From the NCBI GenBank assembly GCA_047967505.1, contig CM106538.1: DNA of 64,000 nt; one strand, written 5' to 3'. The position numbers were made by a program, and so were the translations under genes. This DNA is from Dipteris shenzhenensis. Its lineage: Eukaryota > Polypodiophyta > Polypodiopsida > Gleicheniales. Below are positions 32,500 to 44,177 of the stretch, in pieces. Positions within the stretch are counted from its first letter, which is position 1. Each line of letters opens with the position of its first letter. Under the pieces are notes generated by a model. The model was not told where the DNA came from and made no database searches. It saw only the letters and a program-made list of their open reading frames with translations.

Positions 32500-33865
32500 T
32501 AGTAGAAAGCTAAAGCAAGACTGGATCTACCACTTAGTCATCTTCTTTACAAAAAAACTAGATGGTTTATCAAGCCAAAAATGTAAAATTCCACACTTAT
32601 TAGCTATAATCATCAAAAAAGAGCTACAAGAACGAGAAATGACTCTACCCCATTCACCGAAACCAATTGAGGAGTTGGACATTCCCTTCTCACCAGTATG
32701 GGAACCGTTACCAACTTCTCCTACTATCACATTGGCAAGTGCAGATGCCTTAGAACAAATACCTATTTTGAAGGTCAAAAATGAGGAATTGCCCCATGAG
32801 ATGCTACAACTCGGTGTGCAAGTGCAACCAATATATCTCCAACAATAGTAGCAACCAGAGCCTAAGGAAAGATCGGCACCAGAGCTTGAGGCTACATCAG
32901 CACTAGAACCGCCCATCAACACCATGCTAGTCGGGGAGCTAGTGCCAGATGAACAGTATGACTATTGTACACAAGTGACTCAAATACCATTAGAACAACC
33001 TCCCACAAGTACTACAGAATAATTAGGATGGCTACATGGGCACCACTTGTATCAGCAATATCGCCAGTCCTCATCACCATCTATCATTCTCCAACATCAA
33101 GCTAGCCAAATGATCCAAATGTCAGAACTGTTAACTAGCTTGGCCAAGGAAGAATATGCAAGAGAATTGGACAAACAGATTGCAATAGAAATCGAAGACC
33201 AATTCTAGGAAATTGTCATAGAGGTCAAGGAACTTCGGTGGCAGATAGATGAGAAGGAGGTAGAAGAAGTGCACATGAACGAAGCTCTCCAAGCTCAAGA
33301 GAAGGCAGTGAGGGATGTGACCTCCAACCTCCACCAAAGTCAAACATAGCTAACAATAGTAGTACAAGCAACGGCAATCCTATGGACCTACTATAACTCC
33401 TTGACCTCCACACATGCTCAACAGACAGAGGTAGTGGCACAAGCTTGACTCACTCTAATTCACAAAGAAGAAGAGCTCCACGATTGCAAAGACCAGCTTG
33501 AAGACATGTAACAGACTTTGGCAGTACGTGCCTTCAGCATTGATGAGCTTACAAGAGAATGCAGAATCTTAAAGGATCAACTTGCTACTACTAAAGAGGC
33601 CAGCACTTCACAAAGCACAAGTCTTGGACCAATGGTCCAATACCACTAAAGACATTCCTCAACAGGAAAAGTTCACCTTGCAAATGAGAAACCTTAAGGA
33701 GGCATATACAAGCATCGACCACAAATACAAAGAAAAAATGAATGAGATGCACTCCCAAAAGATAATCATCTCCAAGCTTGAACTCCAATTGCTAGTGCAC
33801 AACAATGAGGAAATGGAAGACAACACCAATGAATCCCCACTACAATGCACAACGGTGGTCTATTC
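32500..33865 (+). pseudogene. Coiled-coil frame, partial copy 2
   Basis: This plus-strand segment matches the minus-strand region 14860-13495. The shared protein blocks are IFFTKKLDG, KKELQEREMTLPH, EELDIPFSPVWEP, the Gln/Pro/Glu-rich middle, and the coiled-coil part (KYKEKMNEMHSQKIIISKLE at 33720-33780). Stops and shifts interrupt it, though 32459-32848 is open. Similarity stops after TGCACAACGGTGGT near 33862, so the remaining 1.5 kb of the longer copy is absent. The left part (before about 32500) also differs. No gag lies beside it. Confidence 0.7.
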
Positions 33866-33881
33866 TTCCTTTTATCTCTAA

Positions 33882-35750
33882 CCATTGCCTTTTGACTCGA
33901 TTTTATTTTAATCCTTCTTCCACCATTTATCTAAAAATTAACCCTTAACCATGGTTCAATGGTTCATTCATTGACCCTTGTTAAATTGAGCTAACCGCGA
34001 CTAAGTAAATTAAGATAGTGTTTTATTTAAATTAATATTGCATTTTATTACTTCTGTATTTCTATTTACTTGTGTACATTAAATTTAGTTTTTATATTTA
34101 AGCTTTAAGTTATACTAGTTAAATTTAGTTCTTTTGTGCAAAAATTGATGTCTAACCTATAAGTACTTTATTTATTTCCCCTAGCTAATTCTAGTAAGAT
34201 GATGGAATACTTTTATTAAAAATTATTAAATCCATTGCTTCAATTCAACGATTTCCCTCATTAAACTAATTACTTTATCCATTTTATTTGCTTTAAATGC
34301 TTTATCTATTATGATATCAACTTCTTATTACTCCCTTTTAGTTTTTTAACGTAATTTAGTATTTTAAAATTTCTAATTGACTTCAGTAAAGTATAAATAT
34401 TTTGATTGCTTCTTTTCAAATTCTTTTTAGAGCATGGGCGTGGAATATCCCCCTTCCAAAAAATAATTTGGTTCTATTTTCACAAACAATGGTGTGGAGT
34501 ACCCCATGTGGATTACCCTTGTGGATTCTCTTTGCAATTAAAACTTTCAATATTTTATGTGTCTACTTCAATTTTAATTCTTTCCTTAATGGGAGTAGAT
34601 TACCCCCCATCTTAAAACCAAATAATTTGTTTAGCCCTCAATTACCACTTAGGGACGAGGTTTACCCCCCTTATTTAACTAATAATTACATGCATTTCTT
34701 CACTCGAGTGTGGTGTTCCCTCCTTAGGATTTTTGTCACTTTATCGAATTTCTTTAGAATGTAAACCCCCGCTATTTTCTTAAATTCCTTTAGGGATCCT
34801 TTTTAGTGTAGAATTCCAAAAGGTTTGCTCAAGTTCTTTGGTAAATCGATAACAAGCTAGGGGATACAGGCATTATCTGTCTACCCAAATTCAACTTCAT
34901 TGTTCTAACAACTGGTTGGTTTGGATGGTGGCAGGTAAGCGGACCCTGACCCTGGAGCTTGGACTACATGATGGATTCAACACGTTTGTACTATTTCTTT
35001 GCTTAAATTTGCAACATCAATATGAAGAAAAATTATATTGCCGATCCTGTTACTCAGGTCAAAGTTATGACAATTTTGTTTGCTTAAAAATTTCAATCCA
35101 TTTATTATATGCAACTTTTTATTATTATCCAAATGATTGAATTAATTTTATGGTTCATTTATTGATGGGATTATTAAATCCAAATGCACACACACATACA
35201 CTTGCACATCATTCTTTATGCACTTAACTCCTTTGTAGTGAAACATGATGATGGTTCATGTATGGACAATTATAATAAAAGTTTTCCCTTTTTTTTTGAA
35301 TATGTCACACTTATCGGAGCATACTTCTTTAATTTTTATAAGTGTGAAACCTTATTTTAGTAACCAATCGAGGAATGGATGCCGCTAATAACCCTCAAAT
35401 TGATCCTTTGTAACTAGTCTATCTACATTGCCCCCAGACCATGCTACATCAGGGATAATAGATCTTTCCCATGCCCCTCAATGATGATAATTTTATCATC
35501 AATAATGTTCACATATGGCACTTAGTGTTACCTTACGACCCCCTAAAGTTTAACCTAAACTAACTAAACCCTTATAAACCACATTTAACCCTTTTACTTT
35601 ATCACTAAACTACCTTTGCCTTTGTACCCCACGAGCATGCACATTATGAAGCAACGACTTCTTGAAATGCCCCTAAGTGGCATCTTATAAACCTACACTC
35701 CTCCCTGTCGCTACCCTAAATGTATCACATTTACGTGTCTCCTTTGTGGC
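33882..35750. other. AT-rich spacer
   Basis: Nothing gene-like is seen. A short perfect inverted repeat, TGATGATAA-TT-TTATCATCA, lies at 35482-35501. Loose repeats containing TACCCC occur between 34490 and 34670. Confidence 0.6.
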
Positions 35751-36008
35751 TCCATTCATCACAAGCCTTTCCTCTTCCCTCCCTCCCTTTGTTCCCTCCC
35801 TCCCTCCCTCCCCTCCCCTCCTACCCCCTTCCCGCTCTTTCTCCTTTCACTTCTCTCTCCCTTCCCACCCCCACCCCCCCTTCCTTTGGCTTGTCTCCCC
35901 CCTACCCCCTTTCATTTCTTAGTGGTCGTGGTTGTTATGCCCATTTTCTTGTTTTTTCCATAATCCCAAAAAAAGGGGGCCAAGTGGCCGTGCCCCCCCC
36001 ACCACCAC

Positions 36009-36076
<68 letters not shown>

Positions 36077-36370
36077 ACCTCGGGTTGCCTGTGTTCGCCA
36101 AGAAGCCCTCTCCCCCCCTTCTTTTTTAAATAAATCACAATCCCCCCACCCTCCCTCTCCCCCTTTTCTTTGTGACCATGGTTACTATCAAGGCTCCCCC
36201 CGCCCCTTTTGACGTCTTTATAAAAAATTTAAAATGACCCCTACCATCCTTTTAAATCGATTAAAATGCCATGTCCCCTCCTCAAATAAATTAAAGTACC
36301 TCGTCCCCTTTTTCTTCTTAAATCAATTAAAATGCCCCCCCTCCCTCTCCCTCCTCTCCCCTGCCCCCCC
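35751..36370. repeat. Pyrimidine-rich tract with (CT)n
   Basis: From about 35757 the plus strand is dominated by C and T, with CCCTCC-type runs, and contains a perfect (TC)32 at 36011-36074. From 36225 to 36340 a phrase built on AAATYRATTAAAATGCC recurs about three times. Open frames here are artefacts of low complexity. Confidence 0.85.
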
Positions 36371-36570
36371 TCTTACCATAATTAAAATGGGCATTATATT
36401 TGAAAAGAGGGGGAAAGGGGTTGGCACTTATAGCCTCCAAGAAGAAGGCAAGAGGGGGCGGGGTGGGGGCATTTTAATTTATAGAAAGAAGAAGAGGGGT
36501 GCACATGAGGAGGGGGGGTTGGAATCTCAAGGAAGGGAGAGGGGAAAGAGAGGAGAGAGGATAGGAGAGG

Positions 36571-36663
36571 AAGGGATGGATGGAAGGGAAAGGAGGGAGG
36601 GGAAGGGAGGGATGCCCCCTCCATTCCCTTCCACTCCCTTCCCCTCCATTCCATCCATTCCCT
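36571..36663. repeat. Purine/pyrimidine inverted repeat
   Basis: A purine-only arm (36571-36613) is followed by the spacer TGCCCC and a pyrimidine arm (36619-36663). The arms are imperfectly complementary: the right arm's reverse complement again gives GGGAATGGATGGAATGG- and GGGGAAGGGAG-type runs. This can form a long hairpin or a triplex-prone tract. Confidence 0.7.
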
Positions 36664-36774
36664 TTCTTCCCTACCCTTTCACAACCATGGCTGCTGCTTC
36701 TTTTTTTCCCAAAAAATAATTTAATAAATCCTTGCATAGATGCCAATTATAGTTGGCCATCCTATCCTACCCCT

Positions 36775-37030
36775 TTCATAGATTATATGTAGGGCATCAT
36801 CATGAACTTTGCAAATATACCATACTTAAATCCTAGATCATAAACTCCATTCCCTATCCCCTATACCTTATACCCTATACCTTATACCCTTATACCCTAT
36901 ACCTTCATAGATTATATGTAGGGCATGGTCATGAAAGTTTGCAAATACCTTTACCATGCTTAAATCCTATTTCCTAAACTACATACCCTCTACCCCAGCC
37001 CTTAAACCCTAATCCCTATATCCGAGCTCC
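36775..37030. repeat. 129-bp direct repeat with telomere-like runs
   Basis: The phrase TTCATAGATTATATGTAGGG occurs at 36775 and 36904 and each is followed by related sequence. Between and after them are runs built on CCCTATA and CCTTATA (36852-36905), then CCCTTAAACCCTAATCCCT near 37000. The latter resembles degenerate plant telomere repeat (CCCTAAA). Confidence 0.65.
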
Positions 37031-40000
37031 TAATTAATTTTTTATTTATTTATGAATTAATTAATTAAATTTTGTATATTATTTATTTATTTATTTTAAA
37101 TTTAGACATTGTATTTTCTTACAAACCTTGTAACTATTGCAAGGTGTTTGTGGACACCATTATGAATTATTTTGAGATTTTACCACTATTGCTTTCTGAA
37201 ACTCAAAAAGGTGTTTATTATCACCATTATTAAGTACTAAAATTGATATCATGCAATATCATCAAGACCTTTTATAATTTTACTTAAATTTTCTTTTATA
37301 AACTTTTAATTCAATGTCACTAATTAAGAGTTTTTTTGAATAGAAAGTTCTTTTTTTTTCAATTGTAATTCAAAAGTACTTATAAAAATGATTTTTTTGA
37401 GTGCACCAGTTCAAAATTAATGAAATAAGTGTTATAGTGATGGTGAAACGCTCAAAGAATCATGTCACCCATGATGATGATCATGTCAAATCTCCCAACC
37501 CAATTGGTCCTATCCTAAAATTTTGAATATACATAAATTAGATGCTAACAAAGCTATAAAATGATATGAAATTTGGTCGATTGATGAAGACAATTAAAAA
37601 TACAGTGGTCATTCGATGTAGATCAAGAATTTTTTTTTGGAAGAAAGATCTTCATAAGTCATGCACGCCTTTGTTTTTATTTTTTTTAAGACGTGCATGA
37701 AAGCCAAATATGGAGGATATTCAAGTTCATTGTTGATGAGTATGAGTGAATCACTTTGTGAGTCCTTATACTTGATAGCCATAATCAAAATGTAACAAGA
37801 ATGTGCCTCATTCTTTAACTTTTTCAAAGCAATTGAGAAATTTACAACCTTTGTGATGGTTGACTTGACATTGCATGGGGAGATATTGGTGAGATTTTCC
37901 TACATTGATGCTCTTTGGTGTCCATTCTCCTGTCATAAGATGTAAAATTGCCATTTCACAAGTTTTAGAAAAAACAAATCGTCACCAAAACAAAAGGTAA
38001 TGAATTTATCCACGCTCAATCTTACCATTATGGTAAGATTCTTAGCAATGGGGAAAAAAATGATACATGTGGTTACACCATGTAATATAGAGGTTAGGAA
38101 AGATAGGTAATGTTTGGAAAAATATCTATCCTCTCAAAGAAAAAAATTTAAATAAGTTCATTAACCATGATCATTCTACATTAACAAGACTGCATGAGAA
38201 AACTATTGAAATGGGAAGAAATTTTTATATGTCATGGTTACAACATCATTTTCATCCCCCTATAGCACTAGCAACCAAGGTCAAATTTTGGCTCTAAATC
38301 CAACGTTCAATTATGCATCATAAATAAGTCAATTGTGCTTGGGAAAACTTTGTTTTCTCATCAAGGATTGTACATAATCCAATTGAGGTGAATGGAGAAT
38401 ACTTTTTTGGTGTGGTCAATACATTTTTTTAGATTTGTTATAAGGCTTAAATATATCCTAGGAGATTTTCATTTTAGTACTGTGTAGGGAAAGCATTCAT
38501 GCTTTATTCGAAATTGCTTCTACAATAACAAAAGTTCTTTCAAGAAAGATGGAAGCCATAAGTTAGACTAGGGTGTTATATTATATAAAATTTAGCATCG
38601 AGCTAATGTGTTTCTTATTATTTCTTGCACATAATCCATTCGAATAGAGCTCCTAGATTATGTTCAAACAAAGTTTCTTGAACTAAAATATGAATTCACT
38701 TAACATCTTGCCTTTTAATGTAAAAATTGGTTTCACTTTGGGTGTCAATAAGACATGTAAGTATGTCCACTTCTATGGTACATGTTCCAATGATAGGTAG
38801 TTGTATAAAGATTCTGGTATTTATACTCTCTATAAACATGTGGACACCCAATATTTCTTTACTGCACCTAAGGGAAAGGTGTTGGTTTTGGTGGCCTTTT
38901 TTATGGACCTCTAGATTTGGGAAGAGGAGTGATAGAAGCACACTTTTTCACATGGCACAATGGTAACCATCAAGAATCCACTATTTTCCTACATCCTTCC
39001 AAGATAGATATAAGACTCTTGCATGGGGTTGAGCTCAAAAGATATGTTCTAAAGTAGTCTGTTATTGCCAAGTGACAATGAAGTGAAGAGGTAAGTTATG
39101 TCAACATCAACTTGTACCAATTTCTATAGATGGGAAAAGGTAATCATATTGTACTAATTGATGGTGTGCATGATGTGAATGGCATGTTCACATAAATTGA
39201 CTACCTAAGAACTACTTGCAACTATGTGTAGTTGTGTACGATAGTTTCCTACTCTTAAATATGTGTGATGCTACTACATTTGCTTCTCCAAGCTATGTTG
39301 TTTCCCAAGTATGATAGTGTATTCTTAAGAGTGAAATGTACATCTAGATGCAGTGAAACAAATCTCAACTCTAAAATGACGGCACATATTTTTTTAACTT
39401 GTAAATCATGTGACAAATGTCCAAAGATTTGTTGCCATTCCTCCAAAACAGGAAACTTGCATTTCCTAAGATGACCCCCACCTTCCAAGATCATTGTCAT
39501 TGCGCCCAATAGGGATCAAAGTAGTCATTGTCATGATATCCAAAACTCACCACCCAACCATAAAGTAATAGGCTAACCCCTTAAGAAGTAGGAAAGATAC
39601 ACCAACCAACCAAGACCAATAGGGAAGTAGCTCTAGCACGATATGCCTTTATGTCCCATACCACAAAACTCCCATCTATAAGGGACCAAACCACAAAATA
39701 GGGATCAAACCACTAAGTGTGATATCCAAAACTCATCCCCCCACCACAAAGTAATAGGATAACCCCCCAATAAATAGGAAAGATACACCACCCAACCATA
39801 GAGCAATAGGGAAGGCAAATGGCAGCTCGGTAGGCCTTTATGTCCTCCTATCCACGTGGACGCATCGATCTAGTGTGCTAGCCACCACCATGCCCCTAAT
39901 AGAATCCATTGTTCAAGTATTGATTAGTTTCCCCCAACACTAAGCCCTTGTGCAAATATATATCCTTAGGCTTTTGCTATATGTAGCATACAAGCTCCAT

Positions 40001-40259
40001 TCCCTTCTAGATTTCCATTCAGATATAACACTTTGTCTAGGAATATCCATCATAACCCATTGACTCCACCAACTAGGATCTCCCTTATCCCATAGGTGAG
40101 TCATTAGCCAACATAGGTTAGCAAGAATGTAGCATTCTCCCCTACAAATATTTATGTCCATAAAAATAAATGCTATTCTCCCCCCTAAAAATATTTACAT
40201 TTTTGAAATAAAGTCAAGGAAAAACTTTCTTCATTTTGGAAACTCTTTCCCAAGTTGAA
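37031..40259. other. AT-rich region downstream of a decayed gypsy element
   Basis: No gene is supported. A direct duplication of about 186 bp (39508-39693 and 39697-39880) shares GATATCCAAAACTC and AGGAAAGATACACCA. It might be part of the LTR of the minus-strand gypsy element to the right, but no TG...CA ends were found. Confidence 0.5.
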
Positions 40260-43085
40260 TCGTATAAGTTCTCTAAAAGATGTTGAATGTCTCTACCTCC
40301 AAGTTTTCCCTTGAATCTACAAGTGGAAAAAGTAGATGAATCTTAACATTTAAAAGGAGTTCTAACTTGTTTGTTACATCATTCCTTAAAGATGTAGAAA
40401 AGACCTTTGGATATTTTCCACTCCACAAAGTCTTAAAATGTTTTGGAATTCTAAGAAACATGACCATGCCAAGCATCCTAGGGGTATGTTTCTAATCCAC
40501 ATATAACTTATCTCTATCTGAGCACTTTCCCTTAGCCTATGCTAACATCACTTGCATGCATTGCAAGAAATGATTTGCAATCAGTATCTTCATATTCTGA
40601 AGACTTGAGGCAATTATTGATCTAAGCTAGTATCCATACATAAGGATAAATGGACTCATCTTGTAACTGAATGCTTAGCCCTATAATCATAAACCAATTC
40701 CATCATTGGAAGGTACTACTCCCAATTTGATGGCTTCTTGGAGACATATGCCCTTAGCATATCCTCCATATCTTGATTCATCTGTATGTCTATCCTCTAA
40801 TTAAGCATGATAAGCCAAGATCAGACTTAAAAGTAATCTCCAATTCCTCGACAATTGCTTGCCAAAAATATCCGGTAAACCTCGGGTCTCATTCCTTGAC
40901 TATGTATTAGGCAAACTAGAAAGTCTAAAAAGATTATCAATAAATTCTTGTTCTAATTGAAGTGTCTTTTTATTTGTTCTTGTAAAAGTTTAAATTATGC
41001 AAACTTGGTAAGTCGATCAACTATCACCTACACCATGTCAAATCTTACATACACCCCATAACAAAATTTAAGGTATTTTTCCAATGAGTGTACTGCTCGA
41101 AAAACTTCCATACAACATGGATACAAAACCCATATGCATTCAAATACTTAAACCCCTACATACCATAGGGGTCCTACATTTCTTTCCCTTTATACAATTT
41201 TAAATTTTATTTTCCTAATCCCCTTCAGTATGTACAGTTTTATGAATTTATTGAATTTAAAAAACCCCTTCTTTTGAATCTATGTCATATGCCTATAGAT
41301 TTTTAAGTACAACTCAAAGTACTTTCCCATTTGGCATCGAGTTCAAAGGACATAGCATGTCTCTAATCTTTAAACATTATGCTTTACTAATCTAGCATTT
41401 CTAACACTTTATCACATAGACATAGACATACACTTCCATTTTTTGTCTAATGAAAAGAGTCAATTTCACATACGATTCCTCATACCTTTGAATATCCAAG
41501 ACAATTCTAAGGTGTGTCACGCTACCTTCGAGTTTTACTCTAAGGATGATATCAAGTAAAAACAGCACTACAAGTTTTCTATGTTACGGGTAAAATATAT
41601 AATTCATCACCTATTGAAAGATGGAAGGAGCATTTGTGAGACCAAAAGAAGAAACTAGAAATTTGTAGGGCCCATACCTAGTTCTAAACCCAAAAAATTT
41701 GCCTCGAAAAAGAAGTGAACCTCTCTTAAGTATGGTACCAAAATACTTGTATAATTACAATAAATTCCTATGAGAACTACATGCAAAATCATACAAAAAT
41801 AAAATGAGGTCAAATCGATTCGGATAGTGGAAGTGCCATGAAGGCTCTACGGTTGAATATGTGAAGCATGAACCATGATCCCACTCTCTCATAAAAGCAT
41901 CTCTCTTGGCTACTGTAGCACGTGAGGAACCATGAATCCTGCCCTAAATGGACATGAGGGTGTGTGAAATATCTTGCCAGATCTCTTAGAGTGAGTGAAA
42001 GACATAGGTCTAAGTCTCATCTAGGACTTCTGTGCATCTAGATCTCCAAATTTGCTAACGCAATATGATTAGAGTTATAAGTTAATGGGACTCCATAGAT
42101 AATGAGAAAAAATGCTAACAGATTGTGTGAGCCAAGCCAAAAATTCCAAAGTGGTGTAACAAGTGCCGCTCCGCATCCTACCTTGCTTCTGTGCCTCTAT
42201 GACTATGAGATCTACATCAAAGGTCTATATCCAAGTGTTGACATTGATGTTGGAAGAGCCAAAAAACATGATATTTTCTAATAGGATCTCCAAAGTCATC
42301 TCCAAAGGTGGGTCTACATGGATAAGGTGATGCCATAGACCTCCCAATGTGCTCTCCAAGTGGGTATCCATTAGAAGCTCTAAAATCAGCCTCATCTTAC
42401 ATTCTTGATTGTGTAGTTGAAGGAAGGAAGTGGCTAATAAGATTTGATGACACTATGTACATTGATCAATGTTGTTAAATAGAGAAAGCACCCGCTAATC
42501 AATTTATGAGATCAACCATTCTGGGTATTTATTTTTTCTTATAATGTATACACCTTATAACTAACACACATGCAAATGCTTCCATTCATTTTATCCACCA
42601 ATAACACTAGTACACCCCACGATGACTCACTTTGTCTAATGTGAACTATCCTTAACTATTCAATAATTTTCCTCTCAAGCTCATGCTTTGTCATAGGGAT
42701 TTATAAATACAAGTTAAGAAAAAGGAAAAAGATCTTATGGCCAATGCCTCATGTAGGTGATAACCTATGAGACAACTCCTTAATACAACATAATCATTGT
42801 TGTGATTAAATTTCTTTAAATAATCTAGAAATATTGACGTATAAGTAATGGCAAATTTTTTAAAAGAAAAAGAAATGACAATACTCCAAAGGATTACAAA
42901 ATCTTAATCATGTATTGGGTTGAATGCTTATAAGAGTTTACAATATTTAATGATGGATCAACAAAATTATTTTGTAGATGTAGATCAAACCATTTTGAAC
43001 AAAATGAACGGCATGCCAAATTGTTACTCTTGTCAAGAAACCATTCTATCCCCAACATGAGGTCTACCCTAAGTAGATTCATCAC
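40260..43085 (-). pseudogene. Ty3/gypsy pol, heavily decayed
   Basis: Minus-strand blocks appear in pol order. The protease end VDLMLGIEWFLDKSNN lies at 43085-43020, and the RT entry (RQSESSWGVLVLLVDKMNG) near 42680. The RT core (FRTRYGPYKFLVSSFGLTN, then VVLFLLDIIL in place of FLDDIL) is at about 41700-41560. Integrase pieces follow near 40990 (a VDRLTKFA-like block) and 40790-40700 (MEDMLRAYVSKKPSNWE). The C-terminal barrel is at 40476-40300 (VFLRIPKHFKTLWSGKYPK, VKIHLLFPLVDSREN). Stops and shifts are everywhere. About 700 bp separates the RT entry from the RT core, where about 120 is expected, so a foreign insertion is likely at about 41840-42530. Confidence 0.8.
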
Positions 43086-43231
43086 CTAGAATGACACATC
43101 TTCCACGTAATTTGAATCTGTAAAGGAAGATTCGAAACCTGACTAGTCCCTAGTTGATACTTTCAAGTCCCTACACCAATTATGATCAATGAAATTATGA
43201 ATCAAACCAGGACCAAATAAAATGAAAAGAT

Positions 43232-43790
43232 GACTGGTGTGGAAAGATGGAAAGGAATGCAGCAAGAAAACAACCTAGTCTGCAATAATGAAAATCCCTT
43301 GAAACTAAGAAACAAAAGGGGATAGAAAACAAAGAGCAAGCAAAGAAACAGAAGATAAAATGGAGATCAGGCAAAGGAAGCAATGGGGGGCCGCACCTGG
43401 ATGGGATTATTGGAAGAGGTAAAAGAATGAAAAAGGAGAAAAAGGAGGAAAAGGTTTGATGAAGAATAAAAAAAACACGAGATGCATACAAAGATTGAAA
43501 GAGAGGCAGAGACGCTTGTAGGAAGAAGAGTATAGTCAACAGAGATGTGGGAACTCAACTAGAAGGATGAGGAAAATGTGAGCAAGATGGCAAGGGAACA
43601 AGGGACTGCCCAAAAGATGGAAAGAAATGCAACAGAAAAACAACTTAGCCTGCAATAACGAAATCCCTTGAGCAAAAGGGGACACAAAACAAAAGACAGG
43701 AAGCAAAAGAAATGGAGGATAAAATGGACATTCATGAAGAACGCAGTAGGAGGCCGCACATGGATGGGATCATTGAAAAGAGGAAAAAGA
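43232..43790. repeat. Direct duplication, 370-bp offset
   Basis: About 180-200 bp beginning GGAAAGRAATGC recurs 370 bp apart (near 43251 and 43621). The copies share ACAACYTAGYCTGCAATAAY, AAATCCCTTGA, AGGCCGCAC-like and TGGATGGGATYATTG segments. The copies differ by several indels. It lies downstream of the ELP6 gene. Minus-strand open stretches here are Ser/Phe/Leu-rich and not supported as genes. Confidence 0.75.
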
Positions 43791-44177
43791 ATTACAATTT
43801 GCCCAACATCACGAGGAAATTAAAAAGTGAGAAAAATGCAAGAAAGTTAAAAGAAGAATGAAGCATGAGATGCATACAAAGAATGAGATGCACATAAAGA
43901 CTAAAAGAGAGCCATAGGTCCAAGCTCGAGACTGACCCTACATACCCTCATTGCCATGAAGTCACTTCAGCCTTGGGCAAAGGTTACGGATTACTACAAA
44001 ATTCAGTACCTGTGTTTTTCTTACCACATAATAAGACCGAAAATTTAATGACAAGAGACAGTACATCCGTTTTATGCCTGTTCCAAGCATTGTTCACCTC
44101 ATTATACTTTTGTGTGCAGCATCCTGCCATGGTACTAAATAGTACAGAGCTGTAGTGGTCTGTGCCATGTGTTCATT

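Noticed and set aside
35677-36138. Open frames of up to 137 codons on both strands around the (CT)n tract
   Set aside because: They are Ser/Leu/Pro or Arg/Glu runs produced by low-complexity DNA, with no motif or start context.
38696-38941. Possible retroelement fragment (VDILTCLIDTQSETNFYI)
   Set aside because: Too short and too weak to assign to any domain; no flanking support.
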